Below, in pieces: positions 1 through 5,478 of a stretch of DNA of 15,171 nt (its first letter is position 1; every line of letters begins with the position of its first letter). Below the pieces are notes generated by a model. That model was not told the DNA's origin and made no database searches. It saw nothing but the letters and a program-made list of their open reading frames with translations. Origin of the DNA: AR5 sp041499965 (GTDB lineage Bacteria > Methylomirabilota > Methylomirabilia > Rokubacteriales > CSP1-6); contig JBGQLG010000134.1 in the NCBI GenBank assembly GCA_041499965.1, positions 1 to 15,171 on the forward strand. Direction: 5' to 3'. The position numbers and the translations under genes are program-made.

Positions 1-2559
1 CCGGCCCGGGCCCTTGTCGCCGATCGCGTCGCGCCGGATGGCCAGCAGCTCGTACGCTCGCTCGGGCGGCATCGTCTCCACCCGGTCGCCCCTCGTGAGG
101 GACGCGTTGGTCTGGCCGTCGGTCACGTAGACGCCGAAGCGACCCTCCTTGGCCACGACCGGCTTGCCGCTGACGGGATCGACGCCGAGCTCCCGCAGCG
201 GCGGCTTCGGCGGTGCGCCGCCGCGGCCGCGGAACTGGCGGGGCTGGGCCAGCAGCGCGAGCGCGTCGTCGAGCGTCACCGTGAACAGCTGCTCCTCGCT
301 GGCGAGCGACCGGCTCTCCTTGCCCTTCGAGACGTACGGGCCGTAGCGGCCGTTCTGCGCGGTGACCTCCTGGCCGTCGGCCGGGTCGGTGCCGAGCACC
401 CGCGGGAGCGACAGCAGCTGCTCGGCGTCGCCGAGCGTGATCCGCTCGAGCGACATGGTCTGGAGCAGGCTGGCCATCTTCGGCTTGTCGAGGCCCGGGG
501 GCGGCGACTCGGCGGTTCCCCACTGGACGTACGGCCCGTATCGACCGTTCTTGGCGAACACCGGCACGCCGTCGCGCGCTCCGATCGGCTCGTCGGACTT
601 GGGTGCCGCCAGCAGCGAGGCCGCGACCTCGAGGGTCAGCTCGTCGGGGGTCAGGTTCTCGGGCACACTCGCCGTGTCGTCACCCCGCTTCACGTACGGC
701 CCGTACTTGCCGGGCTTCACCACGATCAGCTCACCGGTCGCCGGGTCGATGCCGATCGGGAACGTGTTGATCTCGGCCGCGTCGATCGTGTCGAGGTTTT
801 CCTGAATCAATCGCTTCAACCCCGGCAGGTCGTGTTCGTCGCCGAAGTAGAACGCCTTGAGCCAGCGCTCCTTCTGCAGCTGCCCCTGGGCGATCTCGTC
901 GAGGTCCTCCTCGACCCGGGCCGTGAAGCCGTAGTCGACGAGCTCGTCGAAGTGCTTCTCCATCAGCCCGACGACGGCGAAGGCGGTCCAGGTGGGCACC
1001 AGCGCCTGCCCCTTCTTCCACACGTAGCCACGGTCCTGCACGGTCTGGATGATCGAGGCCCAGGTGGACGGCCGGCCGATGCCGAGCTCCTCGAGCTTCT
1101 TCACGATCGAGGCTTCGGTGTACCGCGCCGGCGGGATGGTGGCGTGGCCCTCCGGCCCGATCGACGCGACGGGGACGGCGTCACCCACGGCCAGCACGGG
1201 CAGCAGCGCCTCCTGCTCCGTCTCGCTCTCGTCGTCGGTCGACTCGACGTAGACCTGGCGATGGCCCGGGAAGGTGATCGTGGTGCCGCTGGCCGCGAAC
1301 TCGCAGTCGGTCGGGCCGCTCGCTTCGGCCGCGGTCGCGCCGAGCCGGAGCGACACCGTGGTGCCCGCGGCGTCGGCCATCTGCGAGGCCAGGGTGCGCT
1401 GCCAGACCATGCGGTACAGCGACAGCTCCTGGCCGTTCAGCTCGCCCGCCAGCGAGTCCGGCGACCGCAGCGGCAAGGCCGGCCGGATGGCCTCGTGGGC
1501 TTCCTGGGCGTTCTTGATCTTCGCGGGGAACGTGCGCGGCTGGGGCGACACGAACGAGGGCCCGTAGGCCCGGCCCACCTCCGCCCGCACCGCCGCCAGC
1601 GCTTCGTCGGAGAGCACCACGTTGTCGGTGCGCATGTACGTGATGTACCCGCGCTCGTAGAGCCCCTGGGCGACCCGCATCACCTGCGACGCGGACAGAC
1701 GCAGCTTGCGGCCGCCCTCTTGCTGCAGCGTGCTCGTCATGAACGGAGCCCTGGGCGCGCTGCGGTACGGCTTGTCCTCGACCGAGCGCACGGTGACACC
1801 GGCCCCGTTCAGACTGGCGACCAGGGCGGCGGCGCGCCGCTCGTCCACCACGACGACGGCGCTGGTGGCCCGCCCGTCGGGGCCGAAGTCCTTGCCCGTG
1901 GCGACCCGCGTGCGATCGACCGCGACCAGGCGGGCATCGAAGGGGGGCGCGGTGGCGGTGTGGAGGAGCAGGTCCCAGTAGCCGGCGGCCACGAACGCGA
2001 TGCGCTCGCGCTCGCGCTGCACGATCAGACGAATGGTCGGGCTCTGGACCCGGCCGGCCGACAGGCCGCGGTTGACCCGTCGCCAGAGCACCGGTGACAC
2101 CTCGTACCCGTAGAGGCGATCGAGGATGCGACGCGTCTCGGCCGCGTCGACCAGGCCGTAGTCGATGCCGCGAGGGTGAGCGACGGCGTGGGCGATGGCC
2201 GCCTTGGTGATCTCGTGGAACACCATCCGCTTCACGGGCACCTTGGGCTTCAGGCGCTCGACCAGGTGCCAGCTGATGGCCTCGCCCTCACGGTCCTCGT
2301 CGGTCGCCAGGTACAGCTCGCTCGCGTTCTTCAGCGCGGCGCTCAGGTCCTTCACCACCTGCTTGCCCCGCTCGGTCAGCTCGTAGGTGGGCTTGAATCC
2401 GTTGTCGACGTCGACCGCCAGACCCTTCGACGGCAGGTCGGCCACGTGCCCAATCGACGCGCGGACGTCGAACCCCTTGCCGAGGAAGCTCGCGAGGGTC
2501 TTGGCCTTGGCGGGCGATTCGACGATGACGAGGGGGCCGCGCCCGCCGCCGCGTCTCAC
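1..2559 (-). CDS. topA: DNA topoisomerase I (3' end beyond the window)
   Basis: Type IA topoisomerase that relaxes negatively supercoiled DNA through a transient 5'-phosphotyrosine link. The reading frame is open for 853 codons from GTG at 2559 to the window edge. The N-terminal TOPRIM domain shows VIVESPAKAKT (Glu14) and the acidic metal site ATDEDREGE (Asp87, Asp89). SAGRVQS and the catalytic GYITYMRTD (Tyr308) follow, then RPSTWASI and FTARVEEDLDEIA. The C-terminal third carries about four TopoI C-terminal repeats with K/R-x-GxYGPYV-x-G cores and no Cys4 zinc ribbons; this repeat-type tail is common outside enterics. The last visible residues are KGPGR, so probably only a short, perhaps basic tail is missing. 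GTG is chosen because it overlaps the stop of the upstream CPXCG gene (GTGA), implying coupled translation. Identity is certain from the motifs. Confidence 0.98.
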   Translation of the reverse strand, partial: MRRGGGRGPLVIVESPAKAKTLASFLGKGFDVRASIGHVADLPSKGLAVDVDNGFKPTYELTERGKQVVKDLSAALKNASELYLATDEDREGEAISWHLVERLKPKVPVKRMVFHEITKAAIAHAVAHPRGIDYGLVDAAETRRILDRLYGYEVSPVLWRRVNRGLSAGRVQSPTIRLIVQRERERIAFVAAGYWDLLLHTATAPPFDARLVAVDRTRVATGKDFGPDGRATSAVVVVDERRAAALVASLNGAGVTVRSVEDKPYRSAPRAPFMTSTLQQEGGRKLRLSASQVMRVAQGLYERGYITYMRTDNVVLSDEALAAVRAEVGRAYGPSFVSPQPRTFPAKIKNAQEAHEAIRPALPLRSPDSLAGELNGQELSLYRMVWQRTLASQMADAAGTTVSLRLGATAAEASGPTDCEFAASGTTITFPGHRQVYVESTDDESETEQEALLPVLAVGDAVPVASIGPEGHATIPPARYTEASIVKKLEELGIGRPSTWASIIQTVQDRGYVWKKGQALVPTWTAFAVVGLMEKHFDELVDYGFTARVEEDLDEIAQGQLQKERWLKAFYFGDEHDLPGLKRLIQENLDTIDAAEINTFPIGIDPATGELIVVKPGKYGPYVKRGDDTASVPENLTPDELTLEVAASLLAAPKSDEPIGARDGVPVFAKNGRYGPYVQWGTAESPPPGLDKPKMASLLQTMSLERITLGDAEQLLSLPRVLGTDPADGQEVTAQNGRYGPYVSKGKESRSLASEEQLFTVTLDDALALLAQPRQFRGRGGAPPKPPLRELGVDPVSGKPVVAKEGRFGVYVTDGQTNASLTRGDRVETMPPERAYELLAIRRDAIGDKGPGR

Positions 2560-2735
2560 GCCTCGTACTCCTGGGTCACGTCGAGCTGCGGCTCGCCGTC
2601 GGCGTCGAGGGTGACGGTGATGAGGTTCGGCCGGCAGCACACCGTGCAGTCCTCGGTGTAGGCCTGCCGCGCGCCGCCACCGGGATCCACGAACGTGTCG
2701 TTGTCCTCGCCACAGAACGCGCACGCATAGGTCAT
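2556..2735 (-). CDS. CPXCG-type small cysteine-rich protein
   Basis: A 59-residue protein of the Cys-rich CPXCG family; its function is unknown. The two cysteine pairs expected for metal binding are present: CAFCGE at residues 5-10 and the family hallmark YTEDCTVCCRP at 26-36, followed by a short acidic beta-rich tail. The first pair reads C-A-F-C-G, so the proline that names the family is replaced by alanine. A single zinc site is likely (inference from the family). Its TGA overlaps the GTG of topA by four bases, so the two are probably co-translated. The ppk2 stop lies only 44 bp upstream on the same strand. A TACCCT hexamer (2745-2750) ends 9 nt before the ATG and could be a -10 for a nearly leaderless message; no Shine-Dalgarno is evident. 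Confidence 0.88.
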   Translation of the reverse strand: MTYACAFCGEDNDTFVDPGGGARQAYTEDCTVCCRPNLITVTLDADGEPQLDVTQEYEA

Positions 2736-2779
2736 GGCTCAGCCAGGGTACAGGAAGAGGGCACCCGAGGCGTTCCTGG

Positions 2780-3673
2780 CTATCGGGAGCCTTGGCCGCG
2801 CCCTTCGCTGACCAACACCTTGCGGACCTTCGCAAGCTTCTCGCGCGCAGCCCCTTCGACCTTCGGGAATGTGAGATCGAGCCGTTCGAGGGCATCGACC
2901 AACGCCGTCGCCACGGCGAGCCGGGCGAACCACTTGTGGTCGGCCGGGATGATATGCCACGGCCCGTGCGGCCGGCTGGTGGCGCGGATCATGTCCTCAT
3001 AGGCCGCCGCATATTTGTCCCACAGTGTGCGCTCGGCGATGTCGCCGAGGGAGAACTTCCAGCGCTTGGCGGGCTCCTCGATCCGGTCGAGGAGGCGCCG
3101 GCGCTGCTCCTCCTTGGAGATGTGCAAGAAGAATTTGAGCACGACCACGCCGCTGCGGGCGAGATGCCGCTCGAACCCGCGGATGTCCTGGAAGCGCTCC
3201 GGCCAGATGTCCTTGCCGACGAGCTTCCCGGGAAGGGGCTGGCGCTCCAGCAGGTCGGGGTGGACGCGCGCCACCAGCGTCTCCTCGTAGTAGGAGCGGT
3301 TGAAGATGCCGATGTGCCCGCGCCGCGGCAGCCGCAGCGCGGCCCGCCACAGGAAATCGTGATCCAGTTCTTCCTCATTCGGCGCCTTGAATGGATGCAC
3401 GTCGCAGCCCTGCGGATTGACCCCGGTCATCACATGCTTGATGACACCGTCCTTGCCGGCCGTGTCCATGCCCTGCAGCACGATCAGGATCGCCCAGCAA
3501 TGCTCGGCGTACAGCCGTTCCTGCAGATCGCGGAGTCGTTCGATGTCGCCTTCGAGCAGTGGCTCGGCGTCACTCTTGGCGAGGCCGGCCGTGCAGGAAG
3601 GATCGAACGATGCAAGGCGAAAGCGGTCCGGATCGTCGATACGCAAACTCTTCAGCAGCTTCGCGGATTTCAT
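2780..3673 (-). CDS. ppk2: Polyphosphate:nucleotide phosphotransferase, PPK2 family
   Basis: A 297-residue cytoplasmic P-loop enzyme that transfers phosphate between inorganic polyphosphate and nucleotides (usually ADP/GDP charging in single-domain PPK2). Walker A is GMDTAGKDG (68-76) and the Walker B region is FNRSYYEE (124-131). The conserved KDIWPERFQDI (154-164) and the lid RWKFSLGD (204-211) follow. Length is normal for a one-domain PPK2, and the sequence looks like the TIGR03709-type group. The ATG at 3673 is preferred over one 18 codons upstream because the family starts near here and GGAG sits 7 nt upstream. It is the first gene of a leftward run with the CPXCG gene and topA, though those may have their own promoter. 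Control probably comes from the divergent operator region at 3913-4014, which would give a leader of about 230 nt. Codon use is less GC-biased than in the window's core genes. Confidence 0.95.
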   Translation of the reverse strand: MKSAKLLKSLRIDDPDRFRLASFDPSCTAGLAKSDAEPLLEGDIERLRDLQERLYAEHCWAILIVLQGMDTAGKDGVIKHVMTGVNPQGCDVHPFKAPNEEELDHDFLWRAALRLPRRGHIGIFNRSYYEETLVARVHPDLLERQPLPGKLVGKDIWPERFQDIRGFERHLARSGVVVLKFFLHISKEEQRRRLLDRIEEPAKRWKFSLGDIAERTLWDKYAAAYEDMIRATSRPHGPWHIIPADHKWFARLAVATALVDALERLDLTFPKVEGAAREKLAKVRKVLVSEGRGQGSR

Positions 3674-3912
3674 GGCGCGCGGCTCCAGACCGGGTCGGGG
3701 AGGAATGTGACGGCTGAGCCTCGGCACATCGGACGGACAAACAAACGCTGCTCCCTCGGCCCCCTCGCCGCGCGGCCCGGGGGGACACGAAATGCGGCGC
3801 GGCCGGTGTCGGTCGGCCTCCTGACGTCGCTCCGCTTCGGAGGCCGATGAAAGCGGGAGGAAGCGACAGAAACCCCCGCGCCAAGACCGGACCGTTCGAC
3901 CACTGTGGCCCC
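3674..3912 (-). other. Long untranslated leader of ppk2
   Basis: The stretch between the predicted leftward promoter (3913-3918) and the ppk2 start holds no credible coding sequence: the open frames here are low-complexity and match nothing I recognise. If the promoter call is right, this is a 5' leader of about 230 nt. It contains G- and C-rich stretches (for example around 3760-3785) able to fold, but I do not recognise a riboswitch class. Confidence 0.35.
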
Positions 3913-3918
3913 ACTGTA
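3913..3918 (-). promoter_or_regulatory. -10-like hexamer facing ppk2
   Basis: Reads TACAGT on the minus strand (TANNNT form). Its upstream edge (3918) is 31.5 bp from the centre of the nearer palindrome (3949.5), the same distance as the mirror-image promoter on the plus strand. No -35 TTGACA is seen, which fits activator dependence. Inferred, not proven. Confidence 0.5.
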
Positions 3919-3941
3919 GATGGCGTCATCGGGCCTGCCTA

Positions 3942-3957
3942 GTGGACCTTCGTCCAT
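3942..3957. promoter_or_regulatory. Operator-like palindrome 1 (ppk2 side)
   Basis: GTGGACCTTCGTCCAT: half sites TGGAC and GTCCA separated by four bases, centre 3949.5. The GGAC-N4-GTCC core resembles sites of NarL/FixJ-family response regulators such as the mycobacterial DosR box (family knowledge). It would lie near -43 of the leftward promoter, a class II activator position. The regulator is not in the window. Confidence 0.6.
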
Positions 3958-3969
3958 CATGACCGCGAC

Positions 3970-3985
3970 GTGGACCAAGGTCCAC
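3970..3985. promoter_or_regulatory. Operator-like palindrome 2 (small-peptide side)
   Basis: GTGGACCAAGGTCCAC: a perfect 7-2-7 palindrome centred at 3977.5, 28 bp from palindrome 1 and sharing its TGGAC-N4-GTCCA core. Its centre is 31.5 bp from the first base of TAGAGT (4009), near -43 of the rightward promoter. Probably bound by the same regulator as palindrome 1. Confidence 0.65.
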
Positions 3986-4008
3986 TAGGCGACGCTCCAT
4001 CCCGACCT

Positions 4009-4014
4009 TAGAGT
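4009..4014 (+). promoter_or_regulatory. -10-like hexamer facing the 26-residue peptide gene
   Basis: Reads TAGAGT. The start of transcription would fall near 4021, leaving a leader of about 23 nt that carries the strong Shine-Dalgarno sequence. The spacing to palindrome 2 mirrors that of the ppk2-side promoter. Confidence 0.5.
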
Positions 4015-4029
4015 CTGGGGAAGAAGCTC

Positions 4030-4038
4030 GGAGGTGAT
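4030..4038 (+). promoter_or_regulatory. Near-consensus Shine-Dalgarno sequence
   Basis: GGAGGTGAT is a nearly full anti-16S match; its GGAGG core ends 9 nt before ATG 4044. It is the strongest ribosome-binding site in the window and the main reason to believe the very short ORF that follows. Confidence 0.8.
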
Positions 4039-4043
4039 GAGAG

Positions 4044-4124
4044 ATGGAAACCGTGTTGATCGTTCTGCTGGTGTTGTTCGTCCTCGGCGGTGGAGGCTGG
4101 GGATACTCTCGTTGGGGCCGGTAG
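4044..4124 (+). CDS. 26-residue single-helix membrane peptide
   Basis: A very short ORF of 26 codons plus TAG. It starts METVLIVLLVLFVLGGGG, one hydrophobic helix running into a glycine run, and ends with a Trp/Tyr/Arg-rich tail (WGYSRWGR). The pattern recalls tiny membrane peptides often annotated DUF3309-like or hypothetical in proteobacteria; I am not certain of the family. Support comes from the near-consensus ribosome-binding site, a predicted activated promoter and the hairpin just after the stop. It diverges from ppk2 and seems to share its operators, so a stress-linked role is plausible but unproven. It is most likely in the inner membrane with the basic tail in the cytoplasm (inference). 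Confidence 0.72.
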   Translation: METVLIVLLVLFVLGGGGWGYSRWGR

Positions 4125-4142
4125 CGGCCCGCTGACCTGCTG

Positions 4143-4177
4143 ACCTGCCCCGGATCGCGTCGAGCAACGGGGCAGGT
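4143..4177 (+). terminator. Hairpin after the 26-residue peptide gene
   Basis: ACCTGCCCCG (4143-4152) pairs perfectly with CGGGGCAGGT (4168-4177): a 10-bp GC-rich stem with a 15-nt loop, 18 nt past the stop codon. There is no T-tract after it, so it may act as a weak or processing terminator or as a stabilising 3' hairpin rather than a classic intrinsic terminator. Confidence 0.5.
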
Positions 4178-4298
4178 AGCTCGCGGTGCCGATGCAGCGT
4201 ATCGGGTGTGCTCTCTCTGGTGGCAACGAGCTCGGCCGTGTTACAAGCAAGGCTCGGGGAAGTCGTGGGTGCGAAGGCCGGTCACAGAGGGGGAGTCT

Positions 4299-4556
4299 AT
4301 GGATGAGGTGTTTCCCGTCGTCTCCGGGATCGTCCTCGGGTTTGTGGTCAGTCGACTCGCTGCGGCCGCCGTCCGGGCCGTGGTCATCGCCGTGGTCGGC
4401 GTCGCTCTGGGTGCAACGGCGAGCTGGATCAGCGGCGAGCTGGCGATCAGCTGGGTCTATGTGCTCGTGGACACGCTGCAGGTGACCGTGGCGAGCGTCA
4501 TGACCCTGGGCCTGATCGCCGCGTGGGCGCGTCGCGCGCGCTGGATGCCGCGCTGA
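4299..4556 (+). CDS. Small multi-helix membrane protein, unknown function
   Basis: An 85-residue protein beginning MDEVFPVVSG. Three hydrophobic stretches are visible: about residues 5-20, 24-43 and 50-77 (ending LGLIAAWA), followed by a short basic tail (RRARWMPR). This predicts an integral inner-membrane protein with two or three helices. The ATG at 4299 is preferred to upstream starts because GAGGGGGAG lies just before it (GAGG 8 nt upstream) and the hydrophobic core begins here. No family is recognised. It follows the 26-residue peptide in the same direction, beyond a hairpin, so it may belong to the same transcription unit at lower level. The function cannot be assigned. Confidence 0.6.
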   Translation: MDEVFPVVSGIVLGFVVSRLAAAAVRAVVIAVVGVALGATASWISGELAISWVYVLVDTLQVTVASVMTLGLIAAWARRARWMPR

Positions 4557-4707
4557 CGGAGGTGTCGGCGGAAACGCTCCTCTAGCTCCGGCCGGGGGCG
4601 CTTCGATGCCCTCACGCGCATCGCGCCCAGGCTGTGCGGGGGCGGCGGTGCTGTCGTGTTCGAGCAAGTGACGAACGCGGGTCTGGGGCAGACTCACGTG
4701 GTGAAGC

Positions 4708-4713
4708 TATCAT
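4708..4713 (+). promoter_or_regulatory. -10-like hexamer 7 nt before a GTG start
   Basis: TATCAT followed by seven bases and GTG 4721, the same geometry as the other leaderless-type starts in this window. No -35 element and no Shine-Dalgarno are evident. Confidence 0.4.
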
Positions 4714-4720
4714 GCGGGAT

Positions 4721-4843
4721 GTGAGACGCGCGATGGCAGAGGACATCAGCGGCAAGCTGTGCCACCGGATCGCGCTGGAGGAGGTGGTCACGCGTGCCTT
4801 GGCGATGCTGGGCTCGCTGTCGTCGAGTCCGACCGCGCCGTGA
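4721..4843 (+). CDS. Possible 40-residue protein coupled to the next gene
   Basis: A short ORF starting at GTG 4721 (an in-frame ATG at 4712 is the alternative). It carries a predicted helical segment around DISGKLCHRIALEEVVTRAL and a Ser/Pro tail. Two observations favour it: a TATCAT hexamer 7 nt before the GTG, and a GTGA overlap between its stop (4841-4843) and the start of the next gene. No family is recognised and codon bias is weak, so it may be only a leader ORF that couples translation to the following gene. Confidence 0.4.
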   Translation: MRRAMAEDISGKLCHRIALEEVVTRALAMLGSLSSSPTAP

Positions 4844-5232
4844 CCCTGGGCGTCGTGGTGCTCGTCGCGCTCGCGACGTTGTGGTGGTCGCGGGTATCAC
4901 GACGGAGGCGAGCCGTACGTGGGCTCCGTGCAACGACACGGGCTGAGGGCCGAGACGTCGAATCGAGCAAGGGGCTGTCCGGTGGGCCTCGGGTCGATCT
5001 CATCAAAGAGCTTCAGCGCCGAGTGCGGGCGTCCTCCGACCTTCCGTTGTCTGTCCGTATCGAGCTTCGGGCTGTGCTGGAGGAGCTCAAGAGCCGTGAC
5101 GACGACGAGACGGAAGCGATTGCCGCGTGGCGGTCCCTACGGGATGCCTCTCCGAGAATCTGGAATGAGAGTAGGCCGATGCGCGATGCCGTGATCGGCG
5201 AGCGAACGCGACGGACGCTGGAGCCGGACTGA
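4840..5232 (+). CDS. Membrane-anchored hypothetical protein
   Basis: A 130-residue protein from GTG 4840. An N-terminal hydrophobic helix (VTLGVVVLVALATLWW, residues 1-16) is followed by a strongly basic stop-transfer stretch (SRRRRAVRGLR), then a soluble helical domain. That domain contains DLIKELQRRVRASSDLPLSVRIELRAV and an acidic ELKSRDDDETEAI segment. Topology is probably N-out with a cytoplasmic domain, by the positive-inside rule. The start is chosen for the GTGA overlap with the preceding 40-residue ORF; an upstream ATG at 4759 would put 27 non-hydrophobic residues in front of the helix. Third-position GC is lower than in the flanking core genes, suggesting an accessory origin. No family is recognised. 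Confidence 0.55.
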   Translation: MTLGVVVLVALATLWWSRVSRRRRAVRGLRATTRAEGRDVESSKGLSGGPRVDLIKELQRRVRASSDLPLSVRIELRAVLEELKSRDDDETEAIAAWRSLRDASPRIWNESRPMRDAVIGERTRRTLEPD

Positions 5233-5270
5233 CCACCGCGGGTCGGGCTTGGGCTGTCGAGCCGTCACCG

Positions 5271-5351
5271 TCAGCTCCCCCGGTACGTCGAGGACCCGTA
5301 AGGCGAGAGTAGCGGGACGTGGTAGTGGCTCCCGGGCTCGGCGATGGCGAA
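5271..5351 (-). pseudogene. uraH: C-terminal remnant of 5-hydroxyisourate hydrolase
   Basis: On the minus strand, 26 codons and a TGA read FAIAEPGS then HYHVPLLSPYGSSTYRGS. This is the diagnostic C-terminus of transthyretin-like HIU hydrolase (usually HYHVPLLLSPxGYSTYRGS), including the catalytic YRGS tail. One Leu is missing and Tyr is replaced by Ser, consistent with decay. The rest of the protein (about 80-90 residues) is absent; the sequence upstream instead belongs to a different gene, in another frame. UraH converts 5-hydroxyisourate to OHCU in urate degradation, so this is debris of a purine pathway. Confidence 0.72.
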
Positions 5352-5356
5352 GCGAC

Positions 5357-5455
5357 CCCGGGCAGGTACAGGTCCTCCACGAACGTCGCCTGGCCGCGGA
5401 GCAGTCTCGGGTCCTCCAGGCGCCTGAGCGGTGTGCCGGTGAGCCTCGTGGGCAT
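5357..5455 (-). pseudogene. N-terminal remnant of CoxL/XdhA-type molybdenum hydroxylase large subunit
   Basis: Thirty-three codons from ATG 5455 on the minus strand contain GTPLRRLEDPRLLRG and FVEDLYLPG. This is the standard start of the xanthine dehydrogenase/CO dehydrogenase molybdopterin subunit (GxPLRRxEDPRLLxGxxxFVDDLxLPG). Homology stops after LPG; five bases later the UraH C-terminus begins in another frame. A full gene would be about 750-800 codons, so nearly all of it is deleted. The frame continues open to about 5087 but reads as low-complexity out-of-frame sequence. Whether it was a true xanthine dehydrogenase or another CoxL paralogue cannot be told from 33 residues; the UraH neighbour favours the former. 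Confidence 0.72.
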
Positions 5456-5462
5456 GCGGGCA

Positions 5463-5470
5463 ACTATAAT
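5463..5470. promoter_or_regulatory. Overlapping divergent -10 boxes
   Basis: ACTATAAT contains TATAAT on the plus strand (5465-5470), 8 nt before the guaD ATG, and TATAGT on the minus strand (5468 to 5463), 7 nt before the ATG of the xdh-like remnant. Both would give leaderless messages, and both cannot be bound at once. No -35 consensus is evident on either side. Confidence 0.6.
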
Positions 5471-5478
5471 GCGCGCGT

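Larger units (their letters stand above)
3937..3990. repeat. Perfect 14-bp inverted repeat around the divergent promoters
   Basis: GCCTAGTGGACCTT (3937-3950) is repeated exactly in inverted orientation as AAGGTCCACTAGGC (3977-3990), with a 26-bp spacer. The symmetry axis is 3963.5, which is also exactly the midpoint of the two outward-facing -10-like hexamers (3918 and 4009). Each arm contains the core of one TGGAC-N4-GTCCA palindrome. Confidence 0.9.

Noticed and set aside
832..2097. Long plus-strand open frame opposite topA (421 codons)
   Set aside because: It is the antisense shadow of topA: Arg/Gly/Asp-rich, no family features, while every conserved type IA topoisomerase motif lies on the other strand.
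2792..3850. Plus-strand open frame of 352 codons opposite ppk2
   Set aside because: Antisense of a clear PPK2 coding sequence; composition mirrors its complement and no motif is visible.
3570..3929. Minus-strand frames in the ppk2 leader as genes
   Set aside because: No family match, no ribosome-binding site, and they overlap the PPK2 start in another frame.
4143..4177. Classic rho-independent terminator
   Set aside because: The stem is perfect but no T-tract follows, so it is listed as a terminator-like hairpin with moderate confidence only.
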